Positions 46,920 to 58,649 of a stretch of DNA of 64,000 nt are shown here, piece after piece. The stretch is from positions 1,302,001-1,366,000 of the forward strand of contig VTFK01000085.1 in assembly GCA_009617715.1 (NCBI GenBank), in the 5' to 3' direction. Made by a program: the position numbers and the translations under genes. The stretch is from Plectrocnemia conspersa. Taxonomy: Eukaryota; Arthropoda; Insecta; Trichoptera; Polycentropodidae. The notes below the pieces were generated by a model that did no database searches, was not told the origin of the DNA, and saw only the letters and a list, made by a program, of their open reading frames with translations. How positions within the stretch are numbered: position 1 is the stretch's first letter; each line of letters starts with the position of its first letter.

Positions 46920-47100
46920 CTTGTCCATATCACGTGTGTTATACCGCCGGTTTAGGCACATTACGTTAAGAGGATTTGAGAGGGTGAATCAGCGAAGTGT
47001 ACGCAAGAATCCCAGGATCATGACAAGGGTTAAGTTCGTCGAGGAAATCGGTTAAGACGGCGGTAGGTGGGTTAAATAAATATAGTCACGAACGATAAGA
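46920..47100. promoter_or_regulatory. Small GC-richer island
   Basis: TACCGCCGGTTTAGGC and GACGGCGGTAGGTGGG lie about 120 bp apart and are partly complementary (ACCGCCG / CGGCGGT). Candidate non-coding element. Confidence 0.25.
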
Positions 47101-47109
47101 TCTAATTTT

Positions 47110-47635
47110 TCCCCATGAAATGACAAAAAAATACATCCCACATTTTATGTTTCATTGAATTATATATTTTAGTAATAAACTTTTTATGTTGTATTTTTTA
47201 ATGAATCATGATAAAATATATTTACAAGCTCAATCAAAGCGAATTAACATTCTAAAATACGAATCGAAGCCTTGCAATAAATCTGGGGTTAAGAGTTACC
47301 TTAAAAATGCTGCGTGACCAGTGAGAGCAAAATGTAAAATAATCTTGATGATGCCAAAAATTAAATTAATTTGTAATGCTAAGATGATGGTGATAATTAT
47401 AATTATAAATATGACATCTTCGAGTTGAAACATTAAGATGTAGCTTTTATGTCACTTTATAGTGAGATTTTTGCCTAGTTCAAGTTGCAAATCAACCAGC
47501 AGGGCTCAATATATTTTAATAGTTCTTCCCATATTTTTTTGTCTTGAAAGAAACTTATTTATAAATTGAGCTAAGTATGCGAATATAAAATTGTATACCC
47601 AGGAAGAGATGGTTAATGATTATGGTAGATTTAAC
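47110..47635. other. AT-rich stretch, no feature
   Basis: Nothing supported by motif or repeat structure. Confidence 0.5.
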
Positions 47636-47639
47636 AATT

Positions 47640-48120
47640 CGCTCGCACGTTAGCCGCGGTTCTAACTCATTAGCACCTGCTGCTTTGTGTTTCAATTACG
47701 CAGGTTTCTCCGTGGCACTCCATGGTCTCCTAGCAATCCACCGACGTCTGGATGATATTTCACGGAGATAATGGGCCGCGTTTATTATCCCCTCGTTCCG
47801 GGAAACAGTCGAGGGAATCGACGTGTTGGGAATAATTTCCAACCATTTATACTTACTATGATAAATATTTATTTGTATTTGAGAAACAAAAAATAAAGCA
47901 TTACATAATGCTAGATTTAATTAATCCAACATGTTTTATGTTTTGTGGCTAATTGGCTGAGCATCGCATTAAATAATCGTGTCGGATTATCACTACGTGA
48001 AACTTTATCCGGGGAATGGTCATAAGATTTTGCGTAATTGAGAATTTCCGAGTTCGTTGCTAATTTAGACCCGTTGCGAATAGTAAATAGATAACGTGTT
48101 GATTTAAGCAATTATTCAAA
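47640..48120. promoter_or_regulatory. Two adjacent GC-richer islands
   Basis: The first (47,640-47,845) contains TTAGCCGCGGTTCTAACTC (an AACCGCGG-type site), AGCACCTGCTG (CACCTG E-box) and GGGCCGCGTTTATTATCC. The second (47,940-48,110) is a weaker block over a 64-codon minus-strand frame without motif. I infer cis-regulatory sequence. Confidence 0.35.
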
Positions 48121-48289
48121 ATTTCCTTACGACAAGGTCACACGCGTTTTGCATATGTGAATTATTAAATAAACACAGGATGTACCTTTGTGAATATTAA
48201 AAAAAATTATATTTGACATATCAGTTACAAATCGATACTAGTGCGCGTGCATAAAAAATTAAGCTAGTACCGACCAATAACCTAGAATG

Positions 48290-48603
48290 ACAAACAGTGG
48301 CAACAAACAATATAAAGAGACCAAGAAGTTCATAAAATCTATCCCAAACAAACAAAAACAGATACAATAGATTCGAAGAAGACAACGGAACAAATATTAA
48401 AACCTGTACCAGAAATGAACTATAACCACCACCGATCTATGTAACGGGAGTCAAAGATATTAAACCCTTAATAACGTTATTAAACTCAATAAGTTACTAT
48501 CGAATATACAATCAAGACAAACAACAATGAAAAGGTTAAAATTTATCTAAAAATTGGCGATAAATAAAGTACAATCAATAATGCCTTAGAGCAAAAAAAT
48601 GTA
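48290..48603 (+). pseudogene. Decayed Jockey-like LINE ORF1 (gag-like) fragment
   Basis: After a hydrophilic Lys/Asn/Gln-rich stretch (48,290-48,425), the frame from 48,426 reads PPPIYVTGVKDIKPLITLLN and SISYYRIYNQDKQQ. After a +1 shift it continues NNNEKVKIYLKIGDK*STINNALE. This matches the ORF1 region of Jockey-type LINEs that begins PPPI.V.GV.DF..L...L and continues to a KI......Y..I...L segment, just upstream of the family's CCHC knuckles. No Cys-knuckle was found, and stops are present. It is a fragment with no ORF2 adjacent. Confidence 0.7.
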
Positions 48604-48849
48604 TAATTAATAGATGTCACTTTACAGTTTTTATTATTTATGCATTGTTTTAAATTAAAAAAATGAATCTACTGCCGTTACTCGAACCTGCTGCTTCTGG
48701 GATATTACTCTATATTTTACGGACCACGTTATTCCAATTTTATATATGTAAAAAGGCGAAATATAACATAAAAAATATATTTATAAACCAATTTTTTTTT
48801 TGCGTGTTCTTGAATAGCATTACATATATGCAGTATTCCTCATGCATTC

Positions 48850-49315
48850 AATAAAATTAAAAAGAATCATTGTTAAGCCCAACGACGACCCACTTCCAAT
48901 TGTTAAGGTCGCGAAACAATTGAAATCGCACAATCTTTCCCGTCCGCAAAGTGTTTTTCGTCAACCCTTTTTTCAGCCCTATCTTCCTGATTTATCTAAT
49001 GGTTCTCCTGGATTCTTATCAAGCTGGTTCCACCGGTGCACAACCCTCTCATTACATCTCTCGGTAACCCTCCGAGCCCTGTTAGCCCTCGGCTTCCCGG
49101 ATCAAATAGGCGCGTTTGCTTATTTGCGCCTAATAAATGTTCGCAGAGGAAAATATCTAGATTATGTGGTGAAAAAAATACAGCAAAAATACTTCTTTAT
49201 CTCTCCCTCGTCTTCCTTTTATTGTTTTTTTGCGAGTTTTGTTTCGAGCGTTATCACTTGCGACGATAATTTGCGTACAACGCCAAAATATGGTGATGTG
49301 ATGATTTTTTTTCTA
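48850..49315. promoter_or_regulatory. GC-richer island carrying the longest chance ORF (165 codons)
   Basis: The block has CTCTCGGTAACCCTCCGAG (an inverted CTCGG/CCGAG pair), CCTCGGCTTCCCGG and ATAGGCGCGTTTGC. The plus-strand frame 48,842-49,339 is the longest in the window. A second plus frame (49,036-49,269) overlaps it, and neither has recognisable domains. I see no splice-site context that would make it an exon. Most likely non-coding constrained DNA; a lineage-specific exon is not excluded. Confidence 0.3.
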
Positions 49316-49319
49316 GACT

Positions 49320-50050
49320 GTTTGCTGTGCAAATGTTAGTTAGAAATGTTAGAACGTATTCAATTGAATTGAAAAATAATGTGTATTGTAATTAATAAAA
49401 TGACTAAACACTGTTGTTTATTTCGCTTCTTACTAAACCAAATTCAAAATTTAGATCTACCTTTTAATTATCAAATAATTTTATAGTAGTCTGCATTATT
49501 ATGTTTTATATTATATTATTATATCCACATACACTTTATATGTATTTTTAAACATTTTCCAATAATAATTTCAGTGGCAATGAAATTTTTTCATGATTAA
49601 TTGTTATTTTAAATATATGTTTCAGAATAATAAAAATGAAATCATTATTTAATCAATACTTAAAACGATATGTGTAATTGTGTTATTATAAATTCATATG
49701 TCACGTTTCTTGGTACTTGGCGCCCATTTTTTTAGTACCGTTATAAAGCGTATTTTTTATATAAACGTTTATTACAAAATTAAAAATACAGGAAAAATAC
49801 ATACATTAAAATTCAGTCCAAGTGCCTGGTTTTTAACCATTTTCGGTCCTACAAAAGGATATATAAAAAAATAAGACTAATTGTAATAAAAAACATTTTA
49901 CAAAATAAAATAAGATATAAGATAATTATTCAAATTCTGTATGTCTACCATAGTAAAAGTGATTTTTATTGTATAATCAAAATTATAAATAACTCACATC
50001 AACATTAGCACAAATAAACATTAAAAACATATATACATTAAAATACAGCT
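49320..50050. other. AT-rich stretch, no feature
   Basis: Nothing recognised on either strand. Confidence 0.5.
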
Positions 50051-50059
50051 CTCATAGCG

Positions 50060-50360
50060 AATATTATTTTTTTTTCGGGCGCCGACGAAAATATTTTCCT
50101 CTCAAATCCATCGGGTGTATTTTTCGCACTGTGTACATAAACGAATGTGAAATTTTCGCCGGTTCGTGTTTACAAATTTGCCGACAAGGCCGCAAAATAA
50201 AGCCCCGGCGAGTAATCGCCACAAAAGAGCCATAATACGAGGATATGATAAAAGATAACGGCAATGATTGATGGCCGCAGCAGCATCAAGTTCCTAAACA
50301 TTGGTCAAATAATTCGCACTTTACACCGTCGTTTAAGTCGGTGACTCTCAAACATTAATA
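50060..50360. promoter_or_regulatory. GC-rich island
   Basis: CpG-bearing sequence (GGGCGCCGACGAAAATATT, GCCGACAAGGCCGCAAAATAAAG, ATTTTCGCCGG) includes GCCGCAAAATAAA and GCCACAAAA motifs reminiscent of HOX/posterior and Runx-type sites. The 66-codon minus-strand frame has no motif. Candidate enhancer. Confidence 0.4.
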
Positions 50361-50369
50361 GGCGACACG

Positions 50370-51245
50370 CATAGACTAAGATTTGGGTTTACAATTTCAG
50401 AAAAAAAAATTGCAACTATTTTCTTTTGATCAGACGTTTAAGTATTTAACTATGTATAAAGATTGTTACATAGTAAGTACATAACTTAGTAATGCTTAAT
50501 AAACTTTGCTTAATTTATTTACTAGTTATTTTCTGCTTTATCAAATAAACACAATCTCATTGCTATGTAGAATGATTAAATAGGAAAATTGAACTGTACT
50601 TAAAAATAAATAATAATGACGAATATTATAACTACATTATGAATAATATTATAACTTTGTTGTAAACATTTTTTTGCCATACATATATTTTGATATAGGT
50701 TCACATGCGTATATTTATACTATCCAAGCTGACTAAATGATGGAAAAATGTTGTGTTGTTTCTAAAAATATAAGTGAAACAAATTTATTCATTGTAAATA
50801 TTATCTATCCAAAAAAATATGATAATATTATTTCGGGATATATTGTGCAAGCTTTTTTATTAAATATACACTATTTCTTATAAAATAAGATGTTTTTAAT
50901 TATATAAATTCTCTTACATATACATTTTTTAAATAATATTTTTTTTTATCAAAAATAAATAGAAAATGTAATAGTATATTATAATTAATACCATATAATC
51001 TTGCTTTTATATAATTTGATTTAATCATAAATAGTGAAAGCATTTTGCAACAAAACAGCTCACGATTCTGCTTACTGTATAATTGTAAACGTGTTTATAC
51101 GTTTGTTTGCAAACTAGGATATTTTTGCTATTGATTAAATATCAGCTTCTTTATTAAATTGTAGTCTAATTGACTTAATTTTTATTAATTCTAGTTTCAA
51201 AATTCCTAATATCTTTTGACCAACCCTTAAGAACTTTGTTAGTCT
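50370..51245. other. AT-rich stretch, no feature
   Basis: Nothing recognised. Confidence 0.5.
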
Positions 51246-52026
51246 TTGTTGTATCCAGGGTCGACCCGAAGGGCAAGCAGTACAGGCGATTGCCTGGGGC
51301 GCTAGAACTTGTAAGGCACCATGATACTAAATAAAGGCGCAAAATTTACTTAAAATTATCAAAAGATATAATCTGATATTATTTGCCGTGCTGATGCACT
51401 GACCTTAGGAGATTCGCTGTAAAGCTATTAAAATAAAAACATACTATTTATATTAAATGCAAATTCAAGATAGTGAAAGTCGTGAAGTCGGGCTGTTGAA
51501 AAATCAACAGTATGGAGAGAAGACACTGACGGCGATCCTACATAGATTAGGTTCGCTAATAAATTATTAAACTTTATATATATGAGTCGCAATTTTCATT
51601 TAAAAAATTAAAATAACTAGCATGGTAAGCAAACTGAGCAAAAATAAACATTAAATTTATTTTTGGTAAGAAGTTAAAATGTTAAAAACTGTTAAAGTGA
51701 TCGTGTCTAAAAAACAAATAATTGAGAAAAATGTAAAAACAATATTTTTAAATTTTATTTTGCTTTTATTTTGAATATAAAATATTTTTACTCTCATTAC
51801 TTTTTTCACTTAAATATTTTTTGACAAAGATACGATTTTTTTTAATTTTTTATTAGCCACCATTTTAAAATAAAATAATGGATATAGCACAAACAAATAT
51901 ATTTGAGATATTGGCAAGGTCTATTTTTTTGTAAACAAATTATGCTAATATAATAAAAACAGCGGAAGTAATCATGTCCTTGATTTTTATATAAACCTAA
52001 TATGCTTAGGCAAAATGTGTTTTTAT

Positions 52027-52108
52027 AAGGAATGAAGTTAGGTTGAGTTGGGTTATGCTACAATTTATCGTAGCATAACCTAACTATCGTAGCATAACCT
52101 AACATAGC
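52027..52108. repeat. Fold-back sequence with repeated TAGCATAACCTAAC
   Basis: AGTTAGGTTGAGTTGGGTTA then TGCTAC is followed, after a short AATTTATC loop, by GTAGCATAACCTAAC and a second copy of CGTAGCATAACCTAAC. The left arm can pair with either right copy. A related CCTAGGCTAGGTTGGGG/CCTAACCCAGCCTAG fold-back lies at 63,409-63,454. Confidence 0.6.
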
Positions 52109-52654
52109 CTAACTCAAAAGATTTTTGCTTAAGGGAAAATAAAAATGTATGTACACGCGTTCTCAATTTTATACCTTCAGGTACACATAGGGGTATTAAC
52201 TAGGGCGGTGCAATGGGTGCAAGGTACTTAGGCTGCATATTATAAAGGGGTCTAATTTTAAAATTAAAAATATTTTTTGAACCTTATGTAAAAATTAAAA
52301 ATTTACAATTTTTATAAAAAATTTAAAAAATTATTATTAATTTTTATAAAAAATTATTAAAAATTTTATAAAAAGAATTAATTTTTTTTAATTGATAAAA
52401 TTTTTTTTAACCTTTTATAAAAATCAATAATTTGAATTATTTTTTTTTTATTTGTAACTTCTTATATTGTAGAACCTGGATACTTTGCACTTGTTACACC
52501 GCTCTTGTAACTGCCCCTATATGTAAATAAATTTTTAAAAAAAAAGTTGCAATAAAAAAAATGTTAATTAATAATTTTTATAAAAGGTTCAAAAAATTTT
52601 TTTGAACAAAAAAAATAAAAAAAAAATTCAATTTTTTTTTATATTTTTTTTTTG

Positions 52655-52822
52655 TGCCGGTTTTGATCTGGCTACTATATCTATGTCTTTGGTGCAGGCA
52701 AAGATTTGTATCGATTTATTATGCACACTGCCGGTTATATCTAGTTTGGCATCTCGGATTACTTTTTCTATAGCAATGTTGTACAGATTGCACCCTATAG
52801 CATCGCCCTGTTGTAGGCTGTT
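52655..52822 (-). pseudogene. LINE reverse transcriptase fragment inside the hAT-type element
   Basis: The minus strand reads NSLQQGDAIGCNLYNIAIEK then VIRDAKLDITGSVHNKSIQI and FACTKDIDIVARSKPAQ with no stop across about 55 codons. It matches the insect LINE RT segment GLRQGDALSCLLFN.ALEKVIRD...TRGTI..KSVQ.LAYADDIDIIGR. The YADD catalytic box is changed to CTKD, so one of the two essential Asp residues is lost. The fragment is bounded by A/T-rich low-complexity DNA. It was presumably inserted into, or captured by, the hAT-type element before that element moved or after. Confidence 0.8.
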
Positions 52823-53119
52823 GAGTATTTATAAATATATCATTTTGTACTCTCACTTGGCATTTGACATTGTGAGTTTTATCAAGAAGATTAGTTTTTT
52901 TGGTACACCCTACTGTGTACTAAAAAAAATTACGAATTCATAAATACCCACAATTGCAAAAAAAGAGTATCGTGTCAAATTTGATATAAGATTAATTTTA
53001 TTTAAAGAATTTTTTCAAGCTCATGTAATGAGTTATTAAAGTATATATAGTAAATATAGGGCGAAAATTTAGTTATTGCCTGGGGCGCTAAATAACCTAG
53101 GGCCGGCTCTGGCTGTATC

Positions 53120-53600
53120 CAACTATGTAGAAAAACACCTTATATTATAAAAGCATCATACTACGATGTATTTTGCTAACTTCGTGCGAACCTTTTTCGT
53201 TGCGAGACCTAATTATCACACTCTTAATTAATTTCATTGTATCTTTTGATGATTTCGCATGTGCAACTACCATTAAGCAGCTATGTAGGATAGATTAATA
53301 TCTTATAGTATACTTCCAAACAAAGCTTAACGAAACAAGCTTAGAATCGATTATTTTTTTGCTGTATAAACGCAGTTGATAGGGGTGAAAGCTAAAGTAG
53401 AGGTATCCATTTCAGGTCGCGAAAACTAGGAAATTGCCGCCCCACAAATTTATTGCGCCCCATTTAACGCCGCGGTACCTAAATAAATGCCACCTTTAGC
53501 GTCTTTTAATTTAAGGTTCGCACATACATACAGACATTCATTACGACCCCAAAACAGAACCAGATGTGGTCCTGTTTAATTCGAAAAATTATTAGCAATT
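53120..53600. other. Mixed-composition block, unassigned
   Basis: GC rises around 53,400-53,560 (GCCGCCCCACAAATTTATTGCG, AACGCCGCGGTACC). TTTATTGCG and TAAATAAATGCC are AT-rich motifs inside CpG-bearing DNA, as in the other islands. Candidate regulatory element or old repeat. Confidence 0.3.
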
Positions 53601-53609
53601 AATTAACTA

Positions 53610-55200
53610 GCAGCGATTCTTTAAAAGGTTTTTTTTTTTAAATATACAGCATAGTAGAAATTTGATAATATATTGACAAAATTCAATAATGATAATATAG
53701 ACAACAAAACACAACTTTAAATTGCAAATAAAAAATAAGACTTGCCATAAAAAATTTGACAAAAAAATCCCCTGCATACATTAAAGATATATTAAATGAT
53801 TATGAACAATTTTTATAATATAATATATATATATTTTTTTGAATATATAATAATTATAGTCTTGAATATGGCACTTTAATAATTTATAATGTTATATTAG
53901 TTCATTTTTGTAGTAAATATGTTAATGTTCATGGTTAATTTGTCAATATTTTTAAGCAATACTTTTTTATTTTTATATCTTTAAATCGATGTTTATTATT
54001 ACTATAATACTAGAAAAATAAAATGATTTTTTTATTAATTATAAATAAATAATATCTGATTTTCCTTAGTCACAATACAATAATTTAGCCCAATCAAATT
54101 GTATATTTGGTACCAATTATATAAATAATAATAATAATATAAAAAAACAATAATGTTACAAACAAATTGAAAATAATCTATATGTCCTTTGTTTTTTTCA
54201 CAGTGTTGTTAAAAAAAATCATTTTTTAAATAAACAGTAAATATAAACCATGCATATAATATAATAATACTTCACATCAAAAAACCTTACTCATAATAAT
54301 AAAATACACACGTCTGCCATTCATTCGTATATTTCTGAAATTTTAATAATACATTATCAAAATTCAGAAATACATTATATAAAAAAGTGTTGCATAAAAA
54401 AATCATAAATGGACAAACCAATACATAAGAAAAAGATGTAATATATACAAAATACTAACATTTAATACCTAAATTGATCAAAGTTGAACCACAATTTATA
54501 AAAATCTTGTATATTTCAGAAAATTAATATTGAATTATCTATTATATAAGCATGCAAAAAACTGTTTATTTTTCAATCTATACCTACTATAAAATTGGTG
54601 AAAGAAAGTTAATTGAATATGCTTGCTTATAACAATGGCGTGCTTATTTTTAAGTAAAATTCCATATTTTGTAAAGGATCAACAAACCAACCATTTTCAC
54701 AATTTTCTTGTAATATTAATAAAAACGACTGTTTATTAATCCTAAATTTATATAAATTGTAAGTGGTATCTTACTAGATTTTATCATTTAAATATAAACA
54801 TTTCCACATTCGTCTTTAAAATGAGTTTAAAACTTTAGACATTTTTATTTTTATAGTAACTGTTGCATTTTTACCTAATTTAAAAAAAAAATTATTGATT
54901 TTTATAGCGTCTAAAACAGCTGACATTACAAGCATCTTTAATGAATTATAATGACCATTATTTAATATCTAGAATTATTTTCGATAAATAAAATGTTTAT
55001 TATTTTTTGTGTTAATTACAATCTGTTCTAAAATTTCAATTAGATTTTCTGACCTGGGTATGAATTCCTGAGACTACATGGGGTTTTTGATGTCGAGTCC
55101 CGGGATTCGTAATAATTTTGTGTGTGCATAACGAAGATGAGGATAATATCGGCGAATTAAGTTATGAAAATGATAACTCTGGGAATTTGTTTATGAGACC
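53610..55200. other. AT-rich stretch, may include unreadable 5' part of the next hAT copy
   Basis: No credible motif before 55,215. A small less AT-rich patch at 55,050-55,190 has no identifiable protein similarity. Confidence 0.4.
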
Positions 55201-55214
55201 AAAATATTAAATAG

Positions 55215-56018
55215 TCCTTAAAGAGTCACGAAAAATTATAAAATTACTTAGAAAAGGTTTTGCCAAAAATATAATATTTTAAAATTATGTCAAATTAGAG
55301 TTTAATATAGAACTTGTCTTATTATTAGACATTAAAACAAGGTGGAATTTACTTGTAAAATGAGTGAGCGATTTTTAACCCTACAAAGGTGCTCAAAAAA
55401 GGTTTTAATCGATATTAGATTAAAGATATTATGGAATGCTATTGAAGCTTTAAGTAGAAGAGATACCAATATTTTACAAGCTAAAGTAATCATTAATTTT
55501 TTAATGAAAAATATTTCTGCAATTAATACTTCTCTGGAAAAAGAAGTGTTTCACGAATTAAAATGTAAAATTAAAGAAAGATGAAATTTAAAATCATTAT
55601 TTTTAATACAAATTTATGACTCATATTTCAAATCAAATAATACATTATATTTTTAAAGTTGCACCAAAGGTGAATGTAAATGGAAAAAACAATGATGAAG
55701 AGATTATATCCTTCAACTGTAATTACAAATGATTGTAGATTCATATAATGATATTATTATAACAGAGTGCTTAACAATGAGTCAGGAATAAAATAGAGAG
55801 CTGTTGAAGCACTACAAAAAAAAATAAAAAATTTACGAGGAAATATTTTTAGTTTTAAAAAATAAATAAAAGCTTATGAATTTACAAACACCTATTTTAC
55901 AAAAATTGTTTGCTTCCTTATTGACCATAAAACCGACATCAGTTGAAGAATTTTTTCAATTGCTGTAAATATTCAGATATAAATTTGAACATTTTGATAT
56001 TTTTAAAATGCTATTTTA
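55215..56018 (+). pseudogene. Decayed hAT transposase, C-terminal half
   Basis: The plus strand reads ESRKIIKLLRKGFAKNIIF* then LVLLLDIKTRWNLLVK, matching (V/I)RKIVK.FR.SP.....LQ and L.LD.KTRWNSL..M. After a one-base shift it reads MSERFLTLQRCSKKVLIDI and IEALSRRDTNILQAKVIINF, matching RF..L...I.KALIDL and VE.L.R.D.NLL.AD..I.F. Later pieces are LTMSQE*NRELLKHYKK and LLTIKPTSVEEFFQLL*IF, where the C-terminal P.TSVE.ERAFS dimerisation motif is expected; ERA has been lost. The frame ends at TAA 56,016-56,018. The N-terminal half was not found. This is a different hAT lineage from the other three remnants. Confidence 0.85.
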
Positions 56019-56019
56019 A

Positions 56020-56570
56020 ATAAAATTGTTTTAATGTGTGTGTGTTGTTTTAATAATTTTATTTTTGTTTATATAATTTATAATTGATTGTAAAATGTAC
56101 ATACAATATATTTCACTAAAAAATTTTAAATATATTTTTTGTATATTAAAAGTATATCTGTATTTTTTTTTATAAAATTATTATATTTTGTTTTATATTA
56201 ATTTTTTTTTTTATGATTTTAAATTATTTTTTTTATTATATTAAATTTTTTTTTATACATTAAAAATATATCTGTATTTTTATTTTTTTTAAATGGAAAT
56301 TATATCTGTATTTTTATTTAAAACTAATATTTTTTGGTCAATACATGTTTAAATAAATAAAATTAACAATGTTTATAAAAAACCAACTTAATTTATTTTA
56401 TCAGGCACCATCTATAAAATTAATGCTTTTTTGGAGTATATATAATTAAAAAAAAAATATAATTTAATTTTTTATATATAATATGAAGATGCATATTAAT
56501 ATTTATTTTTTAAGTATTTATTTTTAAATCAAAACTTTCTAATGGATCCCCCTGTAATATAACAAAGTTT
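56020..56570. other. Very AT-rich low-complexity stretch
   Basis: TATATCTGTATTTTTTTTTA-like units recur at about 56,153, 56,268 and 56,301, giving a loose local repeat. No gene is present. Confidence 0.5.
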
Positions 56571-56579
56571 ATTTCTTCT

Positions 56580-56850
56580 TAAACAACAATGAGCGGTTCG
56601 TTAATGCGCGTTAGGCGACGCGAGATTAGCGCGTTAATAACGCCGTCTTAAAACACTTGCCGAAAGTGATAACTCGACGACGTTATGGTCGCAAAGTTTA
56701 ACGCAAAACATTTTATTTGGCCCATATCGCTGCTTTATTGCCGAGTAAACTTCGAACGAGGAATTATATATGCTTTGTTTGGGGACAGGTTACGTGGCTT
56801 TCTCGCGCCCGTAACTTACGACAACTCGTAAATTATTTTATCCACTTCTA
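56580..56850. promoter_or_regulatory. GC-rich island
   Basis: CpG-dense DNA (GGTTCGTTAATGCGCGTTAGG, CGCGAGATTAGCGCGTTAATAACG) carries three GTTAAT/GTTAAC-like cores, a GCGCGTTA repeat at two sites and CCATATCGCTGCTTTATTG. There is no open frame. Strong candidate for a constrained regulatory element. Confidence 0.4.
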
Positions 56851-56859
56851 AAGATAGGC

Positions 56860-57285
56860 CTATTTTAAATAATTTAATACTATCTTGCCCATAATTATTT
56901 ATAATTATAAGTGTCGATATAAAAAATTATGGCATAATTGTACAAATTGTAATAATGGTTAATTATAATGCATGCTGATATCTTCCGGATATGAAAATTA
57001 CAAATTAACAGTTTGAACGTCAAATATTTAATTAAAATATTTATTTGAAAATTAATTAACAAAGTGTAAAGACATATGTACATGCACATAAACATAATAA
57101 AAAAAACAATGACCATTCATATCATAGTTATTATATACAGTAAGCTGATTATATAAGTATCTTTTGATAATATTGTCGAGGAACTGATTATTAAATATAT
57201 ATATATATTATATGCTTAAGCGATCAAATTTTATCTAGCGTATCGATTCAATCTTCAACATTAAAATATATCATCTGTTATCGGC
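56860..57285. other. AT-rich stretch with (TA)n microsatellite
   Basis: A short (TA)n run lies at about 57,197-57,211. The 73-codon minus-strand frame (56,895-57,116) is AT-driven. Confidence 0.5.
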
Positions 57286-57289
57286 CACT

Positions 57290-57565
57290 TTGGGAATAAA
57301 TAAAAAAGATAACCATATTGCCTTTGTTTTTTATATATACATTTATATTCAGGTTCGTTCCCATTTCCACTCGATCGGCAAATCGATATTCATTGGCGAT
57401 TTATCTCGGAAAATTTGTCATGTCTTCTCGCAGAAATTCGCTATTGCGCCCGATTGGCCCGCAGATGTTGGCCTAAAAATGCGTGAGCTGTTTAAAAGTT
57501 CCAGAACTTTTATATTTTTGTATGGTTTATATATTCATAGAAACTCAGCTTTTAATTGAATGTGA
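57290..57565. promoter_or_regulatory. GC-richer island
   Basis: The central part (57,355-57,490) contains CACTCGATCGGCAAATCG and TTGCGCCCGATTGGCCCGC. The plus-strand 89-codon frame shows no motif. Candidate regulatory block. Confidence 0.3.
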
Positions 57566-57769
57566 TTATAAACATCTTGGCGATTCAGTTCAGATGGTTC
57601 TTTACTTATCACATATTACGATGGATGCGTGACTAAAAGAACAATAGTAAAATGAGTAAGATTGTATATAAATAAATATATATAAACATTGATGGTGTCA
57701 TGATAATTATTATAATGAGGAAACACCTTGCATTTGTGAATTTTAATAAAAGTTAAGAAACTTTTAAGC

Positions 57770-58115
57770 CACCTATGTAAATCCAATATACAAAAACCCC
57801 TGTAATGCGACTGAATCGGGCCGAGTAAGGAGAAATTTCTTTGTCTTTTATCTAAAAAGCGTCCGGGGCTAATCAATGGGGCATGGTTAACGCTCAACTT
57901 GACCCACCCGCGGCGATACCCTTTTCCGGGCGAGTGCCCTTTGCTGCCCAGTGCCGCGGACCTCGGGAAATTACCATGCAATAAAGTACATGATAAAGTG
58001 TTTTCTTAGCACGATAACGACCATATCGAGCCTCGGGCCTGGACCGTGACACATAGCGCCGTTGAACGCATCTCTATCAACTCCTGGGCGAGAGACCGTG
58101 GATAATTAAGATGCT
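57770..58115. promoter_or_regulatory. GC-rich island
   Basis: Pronounced GC-rich block (ACCCACCCGCGGCGATACCC, CCAGTGCCGCGGACCTCGGG, GAGCCTCGGGCCTGGACCG) with a GCTAATCAATGGGGC homeodomain-like core. The 121-codon minus-strand frame has its N-terminal half in the island and its C-terminal half in AT-rich DNA, with no domain, so I do not call a gene. Confidence 0.4.
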
Positions 58116-58119
58116 ATAG

Positions 58120-58450
58120 ATAAATGTCCAATTTTGGATAATGCTATTGGAAGACGAAAAAACTGTAGTTATAGGCCTAATTTTTATTCAAAAACCGTAA
58201 TAAAGTATTTGAATCATAAAAGTGTCACATACACTATTTGTGGAATACTAATATTAACTTATGTTTCAGATAAATAAATATACGCATTACAATTATATAT
58301 AAATGTTTCATTGCAAAAAATATTGAAATGCTATTATATTTTATTAAATATATGTCGGTTTCATAAACACGATGAATCCACTACCTTCAATAAATACTTA
58401 ACAGGTAATAAAATAAAAATAATATGTATTATATAAGTTTATGAAACACT
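58120..58450. other. AT-rich stretch, no feature
   Basis: Nothing recognised. Confidence 0.5.
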
Positions 58451-58452
58451 CT

Positions 58453-58640
58453 TGATCAATACCTAGCCAACCTTCCGGTCTTACGTCTAAAATTCAATTA
58501 AACTGTGCCACTTCTCTCATTTCGTCAACCCAACGCGTGTAAAACCTTTTCTTGACCTTTTGTATTGTCTTGGAATATACTATAAAGCAATCTAATACTT
58601 TTCTGGAAGGTTTCCTTACTGCCTGTCTTCTTGACTAATT
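58453..58640 (-). pseudogene. LINE ORF2 C-terminal fragment (RxRW.D motif)
   Basis: The minus strand reads VKKRFYTRWVDEMREVAQFN then *ILDVRPEGW. It fits the insect LINE ORF2 3' segment RG.P..RW.DDI...AG..W...A.DR..W, with TGA in place of a Trp codon. Just upstream, in another frame, is LPEKVLDCFIVYSKTIQ, where the family has a KV..W.P...R linker. The catalytic RT blocks are absent. It is separate from the plus-strand RT remnant that starts 740 bp downstream. Confidence 0.6.
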
Positions 58641-58649
58641 GCTTTACCA

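Larger units (their letters stand above)
51256..53111. mobile_element. Non-autonomous hAT-type element with 8-bp target duplication
   Basis: The left end reads CAGGGTCGACCCGAAGGGC with GATTGCCTGGGGCGCTAGAA further in. The right end, reverse complemented, reads CAGAGCCGGCCCTAGG with TTAGCGCCCCAGGCAATAAC. Flanking octamers are GTTGTATC (51,248-51,255) and GCTGTATC (53,112-53,119), matching at 7 of 8 positions. An 8-bp duplication and CAG-GGCCGG termini are typical of hAT elements. Inside are a fold-back sequence (52,027-52,108), low-complexity TTTTTATAAAAA DNA (52,250-52,620) and a reverse transcriptase fragment (52,655-52,822), but no transposase. Confidence 0.8.

Noticed and set aside
48842..49339. 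165-codon plus-strand ORF, the longest in the window
   Set aside because: No recognisable domain, an overlapping second frame on the same strand, and coincidence with a GC-richer island make it most likely a chance frame. Transcript data could overturn this.
52602..52943. 113-codon plus-strand ORF
   Set aside because: It is the antisense shadow of the LINE reverse transcriptase fragment on the minus strand.
57616..57981. 121-codon minus-strand ORF
   Set aside because: Its first half reads through a GC-rich island and its second half through AT-rich DNA, with no domain or splice context.
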